From Ditylenchus dipsaci (lineage: Eukaryota; Nematoda; Chromadorea; Rhabditida; Anguinidae): 64,000 nt of DNA. Location: assembly GCA_004194705.1 (NCBI GenBank), contig SADC01000251.1, positions 62,001 to 126,000 of the forward strand, in the 5' to 3' direction. Shown here one piece after another: positions 53,194 to 63,835 of the stretch; within the stretch, counting starts at the first letter, position 1, and every line of letters begins with the position of its first letter. The position numbers and the translations under genes are program-made. Under the pieces are notes generated by a model. The model searched no databases and was not told where the DNA came from. It saw nothing but the letters and a program-made list of their open reading frames with translations.

Positions 53194-56100
53194 ATGCCGT
53201 CAGATCCTATCAATGTTCCCCAAAAAGATCAGATGGCGGAAGAAGCAGCCAACAGCTTGCCGTCCACTGGCCATAAGTCATCCAGTACTGGTGGAAATCT
53301 GAAGGTATCAAAGAATTTAATTTACTGAATTATAGTCCCCTTATGCACCTATAGTCGACCCTCAATTCAAAAAAAAATCCTAATCGTTGAGAATAAGCCC
53401 AACGCTCCCTCAGCGCTGGAGCAAGCGACGACCCTCGGGATCCACCCTTGAGAATTCATATTACAACTGAATAGTACAAAATTGTCGATCGATTTTGGAA
53501 ATTTTCGAAGGTTCATCTTTTGTTTGTAGCAAAAATAGGCACTTGTTTACTTGGGGAGGGGGGGTGGTTCTTTTTTGTCAACTATGAATAGTGTTTAGAC
53601 GTCTTCTAAGTAATTTTTATACGCCAAAACCGAAAAAATAGTAGTTTCCAACAATTTCCGCACTACAAAATGGGTTTTCAAAAAAAAATTTGGTTACCAT
53701 AACTTGACCAGTTGCCTTGGTCCCCCAAGCTAAATACACCAAAAGAGTATTTGGATACCCTTAAAAATATCGAAAAGATAGGATTTGAACATAGTTTCGT
53801 TAGCTGGGGCCTACCGCATAAAGAAACTTTGGTATGCATATATTTTTGTGCATCCAGAGTCACTTACGAGTGATTTGTGTCTAAGGTATGTTGGTGTGCG
53901 CATCTCAACCCCAAGCAACCAAGCCCCTTCGGGGGCGCAGGGGCTATGTTGGTTAAAGATGCGCGCACTCACTTACCTTAAACATAATTCCGAGCAATAC
54001 TCTTGATCAAAAATACATATAGAGACCTTTTTGCCTAGCTCCAGTGACCAAAACGCGGTAGGATACCTTAATACCCGATATTTTAGCTTGGGGACCAAGG
54101 CAATCGGTCAACTTATGGTAACCAAAATTTTTTTAAAAAACCTATTTTTTAGTGCGGAAATTGTTTGGAAACTACTTTTTTATCCGTTTTAGCGTATAAA
54201 AATTACTTAGAAGACGTCTAAACACTATTCATAGTCGACCCGAAAAGGGCCACCCTCCCCCCCCCCCTCCAAGTAAAAAAGTTCCCAAAAATACTCTTTG
54301 TTGTGGCTAGTTTTCAATTCGCCTGGTTTTATCTAATTTTTTTCATCTTTTTTTGAGAAGTTATAACACAATTAGGTAGCCCTACGACTCTAGTTTCTTG
54401 TGAGGTATTATTTATTTTAGCATCTTGTAGGACAAAAAATTAAAAGTATTAATGGCTCATTTATAAACTTTCTCGTTGGAATATTTTTTTTTATAAAACC
54501 CTTTTTTTCGCCAACGATGACGACGGTTATGGGTATATATCTCCCCACATATATCTCCCCAACACTTATCTCCCCAGCATATATCTCCCCACATATATCT
54601 CCCCAGCATATATCTCCCCAGCATATATCTCCCAACATATATCTCCCCACATATATCTCCCCATCATATATCTCCCCAGATATACAGTCCACCACTGAAC
54701 CTGGTATGATCCATCGTTAAACAACCTAATTACGGCTCTAGGTAAATTCACACTTTACAAACTGCCTCTCTACATATTCGCCCTTCGGTAAATTCCCACG
54801 CGGTGAATCCCTTTCCAAATTTTTGAGGTTACAGGTTCAAATCCTGGTGGTAGTAGGCATTATTATTTTTTTCTTGAATAACGGTCATAAAATATTTATT
54901 ATAAGACCAGTAATCCTTAAAACGGGTAGGACACCACCTGGTACCTGCCCTAAATGGAGATTCACCTCCAAAATCCAAAATTTTGAATTTTAGCTAAAAG
55001 TTATTAAAAGTTAAATTAAAATTAATATACCCTATCCAGAATTATGTCCTGAACATGGGTTCGTAATTGGGTTCGTAAGGGTTTGAAAAATTTGCGCAGA
55101 ACCCGCGCCTTCTGGATAATACTACACGAACACTACATGAGCACCACTACCTAGCTAATTCCACCTGGATAGGTGCCTCTAGCCCTACTTGAGTACCATT
55201 AGGGTACCACTGCCTAAATCATACAACCTGAGCATCACTAACTGGGTACCACTACCTAAGGACCTCCACTTAGGTACCACAATCTGGCTACTACCAGCGC
55301 AGATAGTAGTAACACTACTTGGGTAGCCCTGCCTGACTAGCACCACCTGGTGGGGAGATATATGTTGGGGAGATATATGCTGGGGAGATATATGTTGGGG
55401 AGATATATGCTGGGGAGATATATGTGGGGAGATATATACCCACAACTAGGGTTGTGAAACTGAAAGTTATCCGGAAAACTTTCCGGAAAGTTTTCCGGAA
55501 AACTTTCCGGACAGAAAAAACGCGGAAAGTTTTCCATGGACAGAAATTAGAATTTACTAGTAGCTGTTAAGTTATACAAAAAAATTATACAGTTTTCGTA
55601 TATAATGTGTGTGATCACTTGCTAATTTTTGTCCATTTCTGTCCAAATTTGTCCATTTCTGTCCGGAAAACTTTCCGGAAAACTTTCCGATTCTTTTCTG
55701 CCCGGACAGTTTCACAACCCTACCCACAACCATGACGACGACGCCATTTTTTCATTCAAAATTGGACAAATTTCGCATTCTCAGACGAGATTTCAAGGAA
55801 AAACGTGTGGAGAATATAGTTAATCCTTAAAATTCTGACTTCAAATGCAAAATTTATCTAATTTAGAAGAAAAATTTTCGTTGTCGTTGTCGTTGGCGTA
55901 AAAGTGCCTTTATAAAACATTTTTCCAACGACAAGGACGACGACAACGACAACGTTTATGAGCCATAAGCAAATTATTTTTTATTTGTTTGCACTTTTAA
56001 TTTTCTGTACTGGCTCATTTATAAACGTTGTCGTCGTCGTTGTCGTTGGAAAAAATGTTTTATAAAAGCAATTTTACGCCAACGACAACGATAACGCCAA

Positions 56101-59100
56101 CGACGACGACAACGACAACGACGACCTATTTATAAAAAATCCAATGACAACGCCAACGACAACGAAATTTTTTCTTCCAAATTAGACAAATTTCGCATTT
56201 TTAGTCAGAATTTTAAGGCATAACTATATTCTCCACACGTTTTCCCTTGAAATCTCGTCTGAGAATGCGAAATTTGTCCAATTTTGAATGAAAAATTTCG
56301 TTGTCGTTGGATTTTTTAGAAATAGGTCGTCGTTGTCGTTGGCGAAAAAAAGGGTTTTATAAAAAAAATATTCCAACGACAACGACGACGACGACGACAA
56401 CGACAACGTTTATAAATGAGCCATAAGTTAAGAAGTGAAAAGTAATAAGATTTAATGTCAGAATGATTCAGAAAAAAGTTCGAGTCAGAAATTTTCAAAA
56501 TCAGAATCATAAAAAGTTCGATTGTGATCATGATTGTGACTTAGAAAATTTCTGATTCTTATTTTGACTTTGACAATTTTTCTCATTCTGATTCTGACTT
56601 GGGCTTTCTGATTCTGATTATTAAAAACACTGATCGTGTTTGGGCGACAACTGAAAGTTCAAAACTAGCTAGCACTACAACCCTATTTTTTTTGTTGTTT
56701 GTGTTTCATCTACCTTTTTCAGCGACAGTCGGACGGTAGCTCAGGAAGTGATGATACCGGCATTCCAGTTCAGAGCTCAAATTTTTGGGAATTTGTTATC
56801 AACAATAAAATCTGCAATGACACCTCTTCTCTGGCAGTGGTTGGACTTTTTTATTTCTTGTTATAAAATTTCGATTTTTGTGTGGAATGAAAATTTTTTG
56901 GTTGAAACTGAAAAATGACATGTTTATTCGTGTGATACACTATCAAGTAGCTCTGGGTTTCTAGCTTCTAACAGGGTATCGTTTATTGCAACATCTTTAC
57001 GAAATATAGCGCAAAAACATTAAAGTATAAAGCAAGTCGGAAAAATAACTTGATTCATACTTTCACATTGCTGTGCTATAATTTTCAAAGATGTTGCAAT
57101 AAATGTTACCTCGTTAGTAACTAGAATTGCAGGGCTACCTGATACTGTTACCATAAGTCCTCTAATAAGGTGGCGTGGTGAAGCCGAGCAGCGCTACTAA
57201 GCGCTATAGCACCAAAAATTGAATGTAAAAAAATTAGAATAATTTTGACATTTCAGAAAATCGCCGCTGAACCTTTGGTTAATCACTTATTCGTATTCCC
57301 TCCCGACTGGCTGAAAACCTCTAACCTGACTATGATTGAAACTCTGCTCAATGTTATCGTCGACAAAGAAGGAAACAAGTGTGAAGAAGTAAGCCAAGTT
57401 ACATTTTTTACATGAGTTAAGAACTATAAGTTATCGAAATTAAACATGAACTATAACATAAACTATGAACAAATAATTTAAATGGGCATGCGTATACCTA
57501 TACCCATACCTGTCAACAAAAATTGCATTTTTGAATTGGCGAGCATTTTTGAATCGCAAGTCAAAAATAGTTTGAAAAGTCGACCCTAGTAGCGAATACC
57601 CCCCCCCCCCAACAATTTTTTTCAAAATCAGGTTTTAACCATTTCTAAGTAATTCTTATACGCTTAAAACGATAAAAAAGGTGTTTTCGGGCATTTTCTG
57701 ACTTAAAGAGTTGATTTTTGGAAAAAAAAATTGACCAAATTCGACTTTTTGACTACCTCGTTTGGAGTCACCATATGCATTTTATGATCAAGAATCCTGC
57801 TCAGAATTATGTCTAAGGTAAGTGAGCGCGCATCGATCACTCGAAAGTGACTCTGGATGTATGAAAAAAACATGCATAGCAGAGTTTCTTTATGCGGTAG
57901 GCCCCAGCTAACAAAACTATGTTCAAATCTCATCTTTTTTAGGACTCTAGGTACCATTTTAGGTGGTTAACCTTGGTCTCCCGAGGCAAAAAGTCGAATT
58001 TTGGTCAAAAAATTTTTTCCCAAAAATCAACTTTTTAGGTCAGAAAATGCCCGAAAATATTTTTTTTTGTTTTCAGCGCATAAGAATTACTTAGAAATGG
58101 TTAAAACCTGATTTTGAAAAAAAAATTGTTGGGGGGAGGGTGAGTATTCTCTACTAGCGCCGAAAAGTCGAACCATTTGAGAGGGAATTTGCTAAAAATT
58201 AGTTTTAATTTTTCTTGTCATCTGAGATAAAACTGGTTTCCCGCTTATTCAAAAAACAGACCACTTAGACTGTAGACCAACCACTCTAATGCACCCTAGG
58301 TCACCTATTCAACTTCAACCTGGGGTGGCCTAGGGTGAACTAGAGATGCGCACTCCGATTTGCGATATTTTTGAGTTCAGTCCATTTTTTAGCCAACTTT
58401 TCTAAGCCAGAGCTTTATTTTTATAACACATTTTTTTAACAACTTTAAACGCTTAACAACATGGTATAATTGGATTTTCGTATTTAAATATTTTATTTCT
58501 AGAAAACAGCCTCTCGAAAAAATATCGCTAAAGAGATTTTCATTTTTGGGCTTGCGATATTTTTCGAGAGGTTTTTTTTCGTAATAATTTTGATGTAATT
58601 TCGACTAGATGTTATATACCAAAATGTAGCTCAATGAAAGTTAGCTGAGGAATGTGAAGTTTGTTTAACCATACGTTTTCATCATCATCTTCCAAATTGA
58701 ACCGGAACATGACGTAAAATTATTTTTTCGGTTGTCATTTCTGTCATGTTCCGGTTCAATTTGGACGATGATGATGAAAACGTATGGTTAAACAAACTTC
58801 ACATCCCTAAGCCAACTTTCATTGAGCTACATTTTGGTATATAACATCTAGTCGAAATTACATCAAAATTATTACGAAAAAAACCTCTCGAAAAAATATC
58901 GCAAAAAAATCGCAAGCCCAAAAATGAAAATCTCTTTAGCGATATTTTTTCGAGAGGCTGTTTTCTAGAAATAAAATATTCAAATACGAAAATCCAATCA
59001 TACCCTGTTGTTAAGCGTTAAAAGTTGTTAAAAAATGTGTTATAAAAATAAAGCTCTGGCTTAGAAAAGTTGGCTAAAAAATGGACTGAACTCAAAAATA

Positions 59101-60727
59101 TCGCAAATCGGAGTGCGCATCTCTAGGGTGAACTTGAGTGAGTAGCTTGCAGTGATGTACAAATGTCTTTCTCTGGCTCCTGCTCGGAACCAGAGCAGGC
59201 GCAAATTTTTTTTCTAAATAAGATCTTAGAGCATCACTCAGGGCAAATTTTTCTAAACTAAAATCTAAGAGCAAGAGTCGGAGCGAAAAATCGCGAAAAT
59301 ACATCACTGGTAGTTTGCAGTCTAATTTAGCCCGAAAAACGTGTTATTAAGGTTTATTAAAATGATTATGTATCTTTTAGTTAAAAATAATGAAATAAAA
59401 ACTTTAGTTCTCGAACGATACGGTCAATGAGATTTGCAATGATCCTCAATTCCCAAACGCGATAGAAAGAACAAAACTTCTCCAACTTCAAGCTCGTCAA
59501 AAGTTTAAGAACAATTTCTCTCCAAGTATTTACAAAGTAAGCGAAGAAAATTTATGACTACTACAGTATACACTAAAGCAGTATGGGTAGGCACTCAAAA
59601 AAAGTTTTTCAAGGCATCCAAGTACCTCTAGACTTGGTTTAAAGTTGATAACCGTATTTATTCTACCAGGATGACCCTCCTTGATTCAAAATCAAGTTTG
59701 TGAAATTGTGGTTTGACCTAGCTTTTTAAAACCACTACCAGGCAAGTTGCCACCCATTTTGTAGCTAGTGAGATGACTTACAAAAAAGGTGGTTACTTGC
59801 CTGAGAGTCTTTTTCAAAAACTAGGTCGAAAACACAACGCTAAAACCATGATTTTCAATCAAGGGTCATCCAATTAGAGGAAATATGGTGGAAATGATTA
59901 AAACAGAACTTTGTAAAAGAATTAGGGGAGGGGGGAGTATAGGTGTTATACCAAAAAATACCGCTTGGTGTATTCTGTTTTAAATAAAAGTGATCTTACT
60001 GTTGGGGTAGTGCTTTTTATTTTCACTTTAGGATAAATTGCGATCACAGTACATTGGGAGTCGGGCTGTGATCTTTCTCGACTTTAATCACAGCGGCTAT
60101 ACCTATACCTATTTCCATGATTTTTATAAAGAGCAAGTTCTTTCTGCCTATGAAAGATGGATGACTTATTTGAAAGCAGCGTACCCTAAATTGGCTGAAT
60201 CTGGCAAAATATCAACAGCAGTGAGTAACAGCACTCTGGAGCAACTGAATATCTACTTAAGTTCAAAAAGAGCTCCCTCTCTACGTTTTTTAACAGATTG
60301 TCTTTCCATAACAACTCGAGCCACGGTGAGTCGCTTATTGCGTATTTTTTTTAAGAATAATGAGATTACGGCCTAAGTCAACAATCTAAAACTTACCTCA
60401 GAGTTAAATCTGAGCATCACTTCTATGTGAAAATGCACCTAATAGCTAGTAAAAAATAGTTGTTATAGTATATTTTTACTGAAATTATTTTAAAAAAAAC
60501 GTCAGTCAACTTTTTTGGTTCAATCTTATAGTGCGTAAATTTCTGTCGTTGTCGTTTTTTATGAAGGAATAGATAGTAAATTCAATGACACTGAAAAAGT
60601 AGATAAATATTAAAAGGCACAGAAATAATGAAACACAAAACCAAAATATATTTAACGACTATTATTACTCTTTTTATAGCCAGACAATGTACTGGCTTTC
60701 ATAGATTCTGATTGCACTGCTTTTCGT
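53194..60727 (+). CDS. Unrecognised gene with six phase-0 exons
   Basis: Exons: 53194-53304 (MPSDPINVPQKDQMAEEAAN ... GNLK), 56723-56839 (RQSDGSSGSDDTGIPVQSSN, FWEFVINNKICNDTSSLAV), 57260-57388 (KIAAEPLVNHLFVF ... NKCEE), 59408-59536 (FSNDTVNEICNDPQFPN, LLQLQARQKFKNNFSPSIYK), 60032-60325 (DKLRSQYIGSRAVIFLDFNH ... ITTRAT) and 60680-60727 (PDNVLAFIDSDCTAFR). Every exon length is a multiple of three, with good donors and acceptors and no internal stop, about 275 residues so far. Later exons would lie beyond the pogo element at 60951. FWEF, then QARQKFKNNFSPSIYKDKL, faintly recalls RGS domains (FWxxxE..., AQxxVxxxxxxDxxPxFLxSxxY), but this is weak. Introns are packed with transposons. Confidence 0.65.
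53515..54295. mobile_element. Palindrome with a TCTAAGG hairpin at its centre, copy 2
   Basis: Outer arms: TAGTGTTTAGACGTCTTCTA near 53592 against TAGAAGACGTCTAAACACTA near 54211, with GGGTGGTTCT... and inverse. The central unit (about 53790-54050) has GCCTACCGCATAAAGAAACT, CATCCAGAGTCACTTACGAG, TGTCTAAGGTATGTTG, a CAAGCCCC/GGGGCT stem and CACTTACCTTAAACATAATT. The arms have no similarity to those of 40545-41275. Confidence 0.75.
54525..55731. mobile_element. Word-array element, word TATATCTCCCCAGCA
   Basis: An exact 8-bp target duplication ATGACGAC (54517-54524, 55732-55739) flanks ends GGTTATGGGTATATATC and GATATATACCCACAACC. The left end holds nine copies of ATATATCTCCCCA(G)CAT, the right end six inverted copies. 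A hAT MITE (55447-55722) is inserted 9 bp from its right end. The interior has ACCACTACCTARGTACC repeats (55130-55340). Confidence 0.85.
55447..55722. mobile_element. hAT MITE, word TTTTCCGGAAAAC
   Basis: An exact 8-bp target duplication CCCACAAC (55439-55446, 55723-55730) flanks ends TAGGGTTGTGAAACTG and CAGTTTCACAACCCTA. Inside each end are CCGGAAAACTTTCCGGAAAG-type repeats and TTTCTGTCCRAATTTGTCC words. Confidence 0.88.
56011..56424. mobile_element. Word element, word AACGACGACAACG, copy 2
   Basis: Ends TGGCTCATTTATAAACG and CGTTTATAAATGAGCCA; arrays of CGTTGTCGTCGTCGTTGTCG on the left and inverses elsewhere, about 20 words in 410 bp. The inner part CTCCACACGTTTTCCCTTGA matches copy 1 inversely. 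No target duplication is obvious. Confidence 0.7.
57590..58165. mobile_element. Palindrome with a short TCTAAGG hairpin core, copy 3
   Basis: Ends GTCGACCCTAGTAGCGAATA and TTCTCTACTAGCGCCGAAAA with C11 and G runs. Outer arms: GGTTTTAACCATTTCTAAGT against ACTTAGAAATGGTTAAAACC. The core (57760-57925) has TTATGTCTAAGGTAAGTGAG, ATCACTCGAAAGTGACTCTG and GCGGTAGGCCCCAG but lacks the GC stem. A lone end of the same kind lies near 20085. Confidence 0.7.
58341..59125. mobile_element. hAT-type foldback of 785 bp
   Basis: An exact 8-bp target duplication GGGTGAAC (58333-58340, 59126-59133) flanks ends TAGAGATGCGCACTCC and GGAGTGCGCATCTCTA. The arms of about 370 bp are near-identical inverses around a spacer near 58725. 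The end sequence TAGAGATGCGC also occurs in the TCTAAGG hairpins. Confidence 0.85.
59150..59309. mobile_element. hAT MITE, second copy of the 21487 family
   Basis: Flanks GTAGCTTG and GTAGTTTG match at seven of eight positions. Ends CAGTGATGTACAAATG and TACATCACTG; shares CTCTGGCTCCTGCTCGG with 21487-21663. Confidence 0.75.
59652..59888. mobile_element. pogo-type palindromic MITE, relative of 4683-4921
   Basis: It starts CCGTATTTATTCTACCAGGA and ends CCAATTAGAGGAAATATGG. Arms share TTTGACCTA...CATTTTGTAGC with 4683-4921 but have diverged. Confidence 0.6.
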
Positions 60728-61169
60728 GTAGACTGCCGTATTTCCTCTAATAAGAGATTTTTTTTCAAACTACCAAAATGTGAAAGATTGTGAGTCGATC
60801 TCGAGAATTTTGAGTGCTTAACTAAAATCTAAAGAGCGAAATCGGTAGAGCTCGTGAAAGGTACAAAAATGCAATAAATAGCTTTGCAAAATATTTGCTC
60901 TGGGCTGGGATATAGGTTCTCAAAGTAGAGTGTGTGCGCTTATTACAGTACCGTATTTCTTTTAGATACTCCCGGTGTAGGTTATTTTCCGATCGACCCC
61001 TGGACCCGGGAGTTATTAGAGACCCGGCAGTTATTGAAAACCCGCGAGTTATTTTGAGACTTCACAGTATCGCAAATTGTAGAGAACATGGCAAACAATG
61101 AATGATATTTTATTGGATGATAAAAAAAACACCCATTAATGCGACTCAGCCACACAATCATCAAAATTT

Positions 61170-62083
61170 TATGAGTTATCGCTCAAATATCCGTTCTCTT
61201 CATCTTGTTCAGCATTCAGCTCTTCTTTCTTATACCGCTCTACATCCAGCCAAGCTCTAGCATAAGCCGACCTTCTGGCACTTGCCCGTCTTCTTTCAAG
61301 CAATGGGTGAGATGATCTACACTTCCATCATGGCAAACAGTCAAACCGCAATCTAAAATGATGATAATAACCACAAACAAATTAAAAACATGGATTTTTA
61401 AAAGACTTCGCTATAATCTCTTTTGGCAGCGATTCCCATGCAAGGAAGATCCATTCCAAGAGTACCTTCATTGAGGCTGGAAGGCGATTGCCCTTTGCTG
61501 TCCATTCCATTCGGTCCTCATTCATGATCCAGTTATTGTAAAGTTCTCGCAGTTTTGCTGTGAACGGTCCGTTCCATACAACGTCTGGCGCCTGAGCAAT
61601 CGAATAAATCTAAAACCATCACAACTTTTTAACTGAATATCTACCTCAATATATATTTGAAATGTACCATCCAAGTCTAATTTGCTTCCTCTTGCTGACT
61701 CAGTCACGATTCGTGCAAAAAATTGTTATAAGGTCATGAATATTAGATTCCGCAGTTTTCCTGACCAAAAACGAGAAATATCAGGTGTTAGTTTGCTAAA
61801 CTAACAGTTAGGTTAGTGTGAGTGTTAAGAGTTAGTGTTAGTTATGAAAACACAGGTCACGAACAGTTTTTTCGTTGACGGCATATGTTTTAGCTGCATT
61901 GGTCTTGGATACATCACTCGCATGCTTGATGACTTTCAGCTTGAATTCATTTGTATACGACTTTAGTTTCCTTGGAGTATTCGATACTTCAATAGCATCC
62001 GACAGGTTAGTGAGTTCAGCTTTTTCCATTCCAGCTGAAAGAAAAAGATTATTGATTACTACAGTTTTGATAATCTGCGGCAA
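61170..62083 (-). pseudogene. pogo-type transposase, DNA-binding and C-terminal parts
   Basis: The N-terminal piece (62030-61838) reads RKLKSYTNEFKLKVIKHASD then KTYAVNEKTVRDL, a CENP-B/pogo-type helix-turn-helix. After a deletion the C-terminal piece (about 61600-61400) reads AQAPDVVWNGPFTAKLRELY, GNRLPASMKVLLEWIFLAWE and LPKEIIAKSF, with the third catalytic Asp in PDVVWN. A short intron (gtttttaat...cattttag) leads to CGLTVCHDGSVDHLTHCLKE. The first two catalytic residues are missing. Nearest class: pogo elements with PDVxWNxPFK motifs. Confidence 0.75.
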
Positions 62084-62159
62084 TAAGTCTGAATTCTAAT
62101 TTAAATACATAAAATTTGTTGATTTAAAGCAGTTGTTTGAGTAAAAACTTTGTGTAGGT

Positions 62160-62545
62160 GAAATTTCGGGCAGCCGACGATTGCGCCATTTCAAATTTCG
62201 CCAATTAAAATTGCGCCACATTCAAATTGCGCCAATGCAGATTGCGCCACTGCAAATTGCGCCACTGCAAATTGCGCCATTACAACTCTGCAAATTTCTG
62301 GTCATTTTACTGAAATTGGTCATTGAAGGACATGAAAACAGTCACCCCTAATACTGGAAGGGAACAAAATTCGTTGATATCAGATTAAAAAAAAGTATTT
62401 GCTAACTTTGATTAGAGTATATAGTGGCGCAATTTGGTTTTGGCGCAATTTGCAGTGGCGCAATCTGCATTGGCGCAATTTGAATGTGGCGCAATCTGAA
62501 TTGGCGCAATTTGAAATGGCGCAATCGTCGGCTGCCCGAAATTTC
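62160..62545. mobile_element. Word-array element, word TGCAAATTGCGCCA
   Basis: Ends GAAATTTCGGGCAGCCGACG and its exact inverse. The left end has eight copies of (T)GCAAATTGCGCCAC, the right end eight inverted copies TGGCGCAATTTGCA. The target duplication is unclear because AAATTT at the ends is self-complementary. It is inserted in the pogo element. Confidence 0.75.
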
Positions 62546-62649
62546 TCAGTAGACACAGGAGTTATTAGAGACCCGGGAGTTATTTTCGATAGACCGTCGG
62601 TCCCGGGAGTTATTGGAGACCGGAAGTAATTAGAAGAAATACGGTATGC

Positions 62650-63400
62650 GCGCTTATTAGAGGAAATACGCGATTTGATGTTTTTTCCAGCAAAATTTTG
62701 AGCAAATAGTCTACACAAAAGCCTTCTGTCTAGAAGTAAAAAGGAAAGGATTGAAAAACAATAGGTCTGAAATTTGTCATTATTTTGTCTGTTATTATTT
62801 ATGTGCCTTAGATAAAAAAATTTCTGATTATGTGGCACACTTAAAGGATAACTCCGCCAGTTAATTGACCTCCACTAGTCAATTAAATCTTACCTCTACA
62901 GAAAATGACTAGAATAGATTAACTGTATACAGTTTACTATATAAATTGGAATTTAACTGTCGGCTGTTACGCATGACCCTAAAAAGGTAAGCTATTATCT
63001 GCAAACAGTTAACAAAATTATCGAGAGAATGACCAGTGCCCGTATTCAGGGCGCAAAACTTTGAAAAATCGGTCCGATTTTGGAACCGATTTTCGTACCG
63101 ATTTTGTAACAGATTTTGCCGATTGTTTTATCGTTTGTTCTACCGATTTTTGTACCGTCATTTGTACCACGTGTTTTATCGTTTATTATGCAGCTTGTTT
63201 TTGTATTGGCTTTTACCGGCTTTTTTATTGATTTTGCACAACTTCATGTCGTTGTTTCTTTCCAGAGCAATGGTCTTTGTTGCAGCAATGATAGCAATAA
63301 GGGAGCCTCGTAGTTATTCGGGTAAATCTTCTGAAGCAGTTATGGAGTGCAAGTCCGATAAACGGTTTCATCAAAGGTTTCGATTTCGTAAGGATTCGAT
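62650..63400. other. Region with a CCGATTTTGTA repeat, no gene recognised
   Basis: At 63060-63190 about ten diverged copies of ACCGATTTTNGT(A) occur, and they produce open frames rich in Arg, Phe and Tyr that I regard as artefacts. Nothing else stands out. Confidence 0.45.
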
Positions 63401-63479
63401 TTGTGTGAGTGGGCTAGTTTATCTTATAGTTATATTCTTAGCTTTGCAATCTTCAGAAGATCGTCAATTAAGTCACGCC

Positions 63480-63835
63480 GCACATCTCAGTCCGGAAGAG
63501 AGGCAGACTCAACCTTACGCTACTCGATCAAGTGCTCGCATTCTTCGGATATACGAGCCAGCTCAGCTACCAGCAAGCAATTGAGGATCTTCTCGGCATG
63601 TCTCAAGCAAGTGTATGTCGATCGATGCATATTGTTGCGAAAGCTATTCTCAGGTACGTGAGCCATCACATTCGTTTTCCTGGTAATTAGGTAGGAATAC
63701 ATTTAGTAGCTGCTTGGTGTTTGGTAGCCTTTAATTTTAATATTTACAGGGTCTAGCCAGAAGCAAGCGCATGTTCTACGATCGCATCGGGATTCCAAAC
63801 ATCGTTGGCTGTCTCGATTGTTCAAGATCTTAACC
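63480..63835 (+). pseudogene. PIF/Harbinger transposase fragment
   Basis: Pieces in three frames read HLSPEERQ (63475), STLRYSIK (63506) and FGYTSQLSYQQAIEDLLGMS then QASVCRSMHIVAKAI (63540-63650). After a probable intron (gtaattaggt ... atttacag) comes SKRMFYDRIGIPNIVGCLDC. The order SPEER-LRFxA-xGD-xGxSQxxVCR-...-FYxxAGFPxVxGxIDC is that of Harbinger enzymes. The usual GT after IDC is replaced by SRS-stop, so the copy is broken or continues elsewhere. The last exon-like stretch (63911 to the window end, LVKLQIERELRKKRKDD) may be a different gene. Confidence 0.7.

Larger units (their letters stand above)
54452..55966. mobile_element. Word element, word AACGACGACAACG, copy 1 (interrupted)
   Basis: Ends ATGGCTCATTTATAAAC and GTTTATGAGCCAT. 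Both sides carry AACGACRACGACAACG words and inverses. A word-array element (54525-55731) is inserted in its left array, duplicating ATGACGAC. A second copy follows at 56011. Confidence 0.65.
60951..62644 (-). mobile_element. pogo-type element with transposase remnants
   Basis: TA-flanked (60949-60950, 62645-62646), ends CCGTATTTCTTTTAGATACT and AATTAGAAGAAATACGG. Near each end stand copies of CCCGGGAGTTATTAGAGACC or its inverse. It holds pieces of a pogo transposase (61170-62083) and a nested word-array element (62160-62545). It links the CCGTATTTC ends seen elsewhere to the pogo group. Confidence 0.8.

Noticed and set aside
54417..54751. Frames encoding GEIYVGRYMLG-type repeats
   Set aside because: They are direct translations of the TATATCTCCCCAGCA word array.
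54826..54860. tRNA-like T-arm (CAGGTTCAAATCCTGG)
   Set aside because: The stem and loop are right, but the sequence upstream has no anticodon or D arm at proper spacing and the 3' strand of the acceptor has no 5' partner. It lies inside a transposon.
63036..63584. 182-codon frame at the right edge
   Set aside because: Its first 60 codons translate the ACCGATTTTGT repeat. Only the later part overlaps the Harbinger fragment, and in the wrong frame after 63530.
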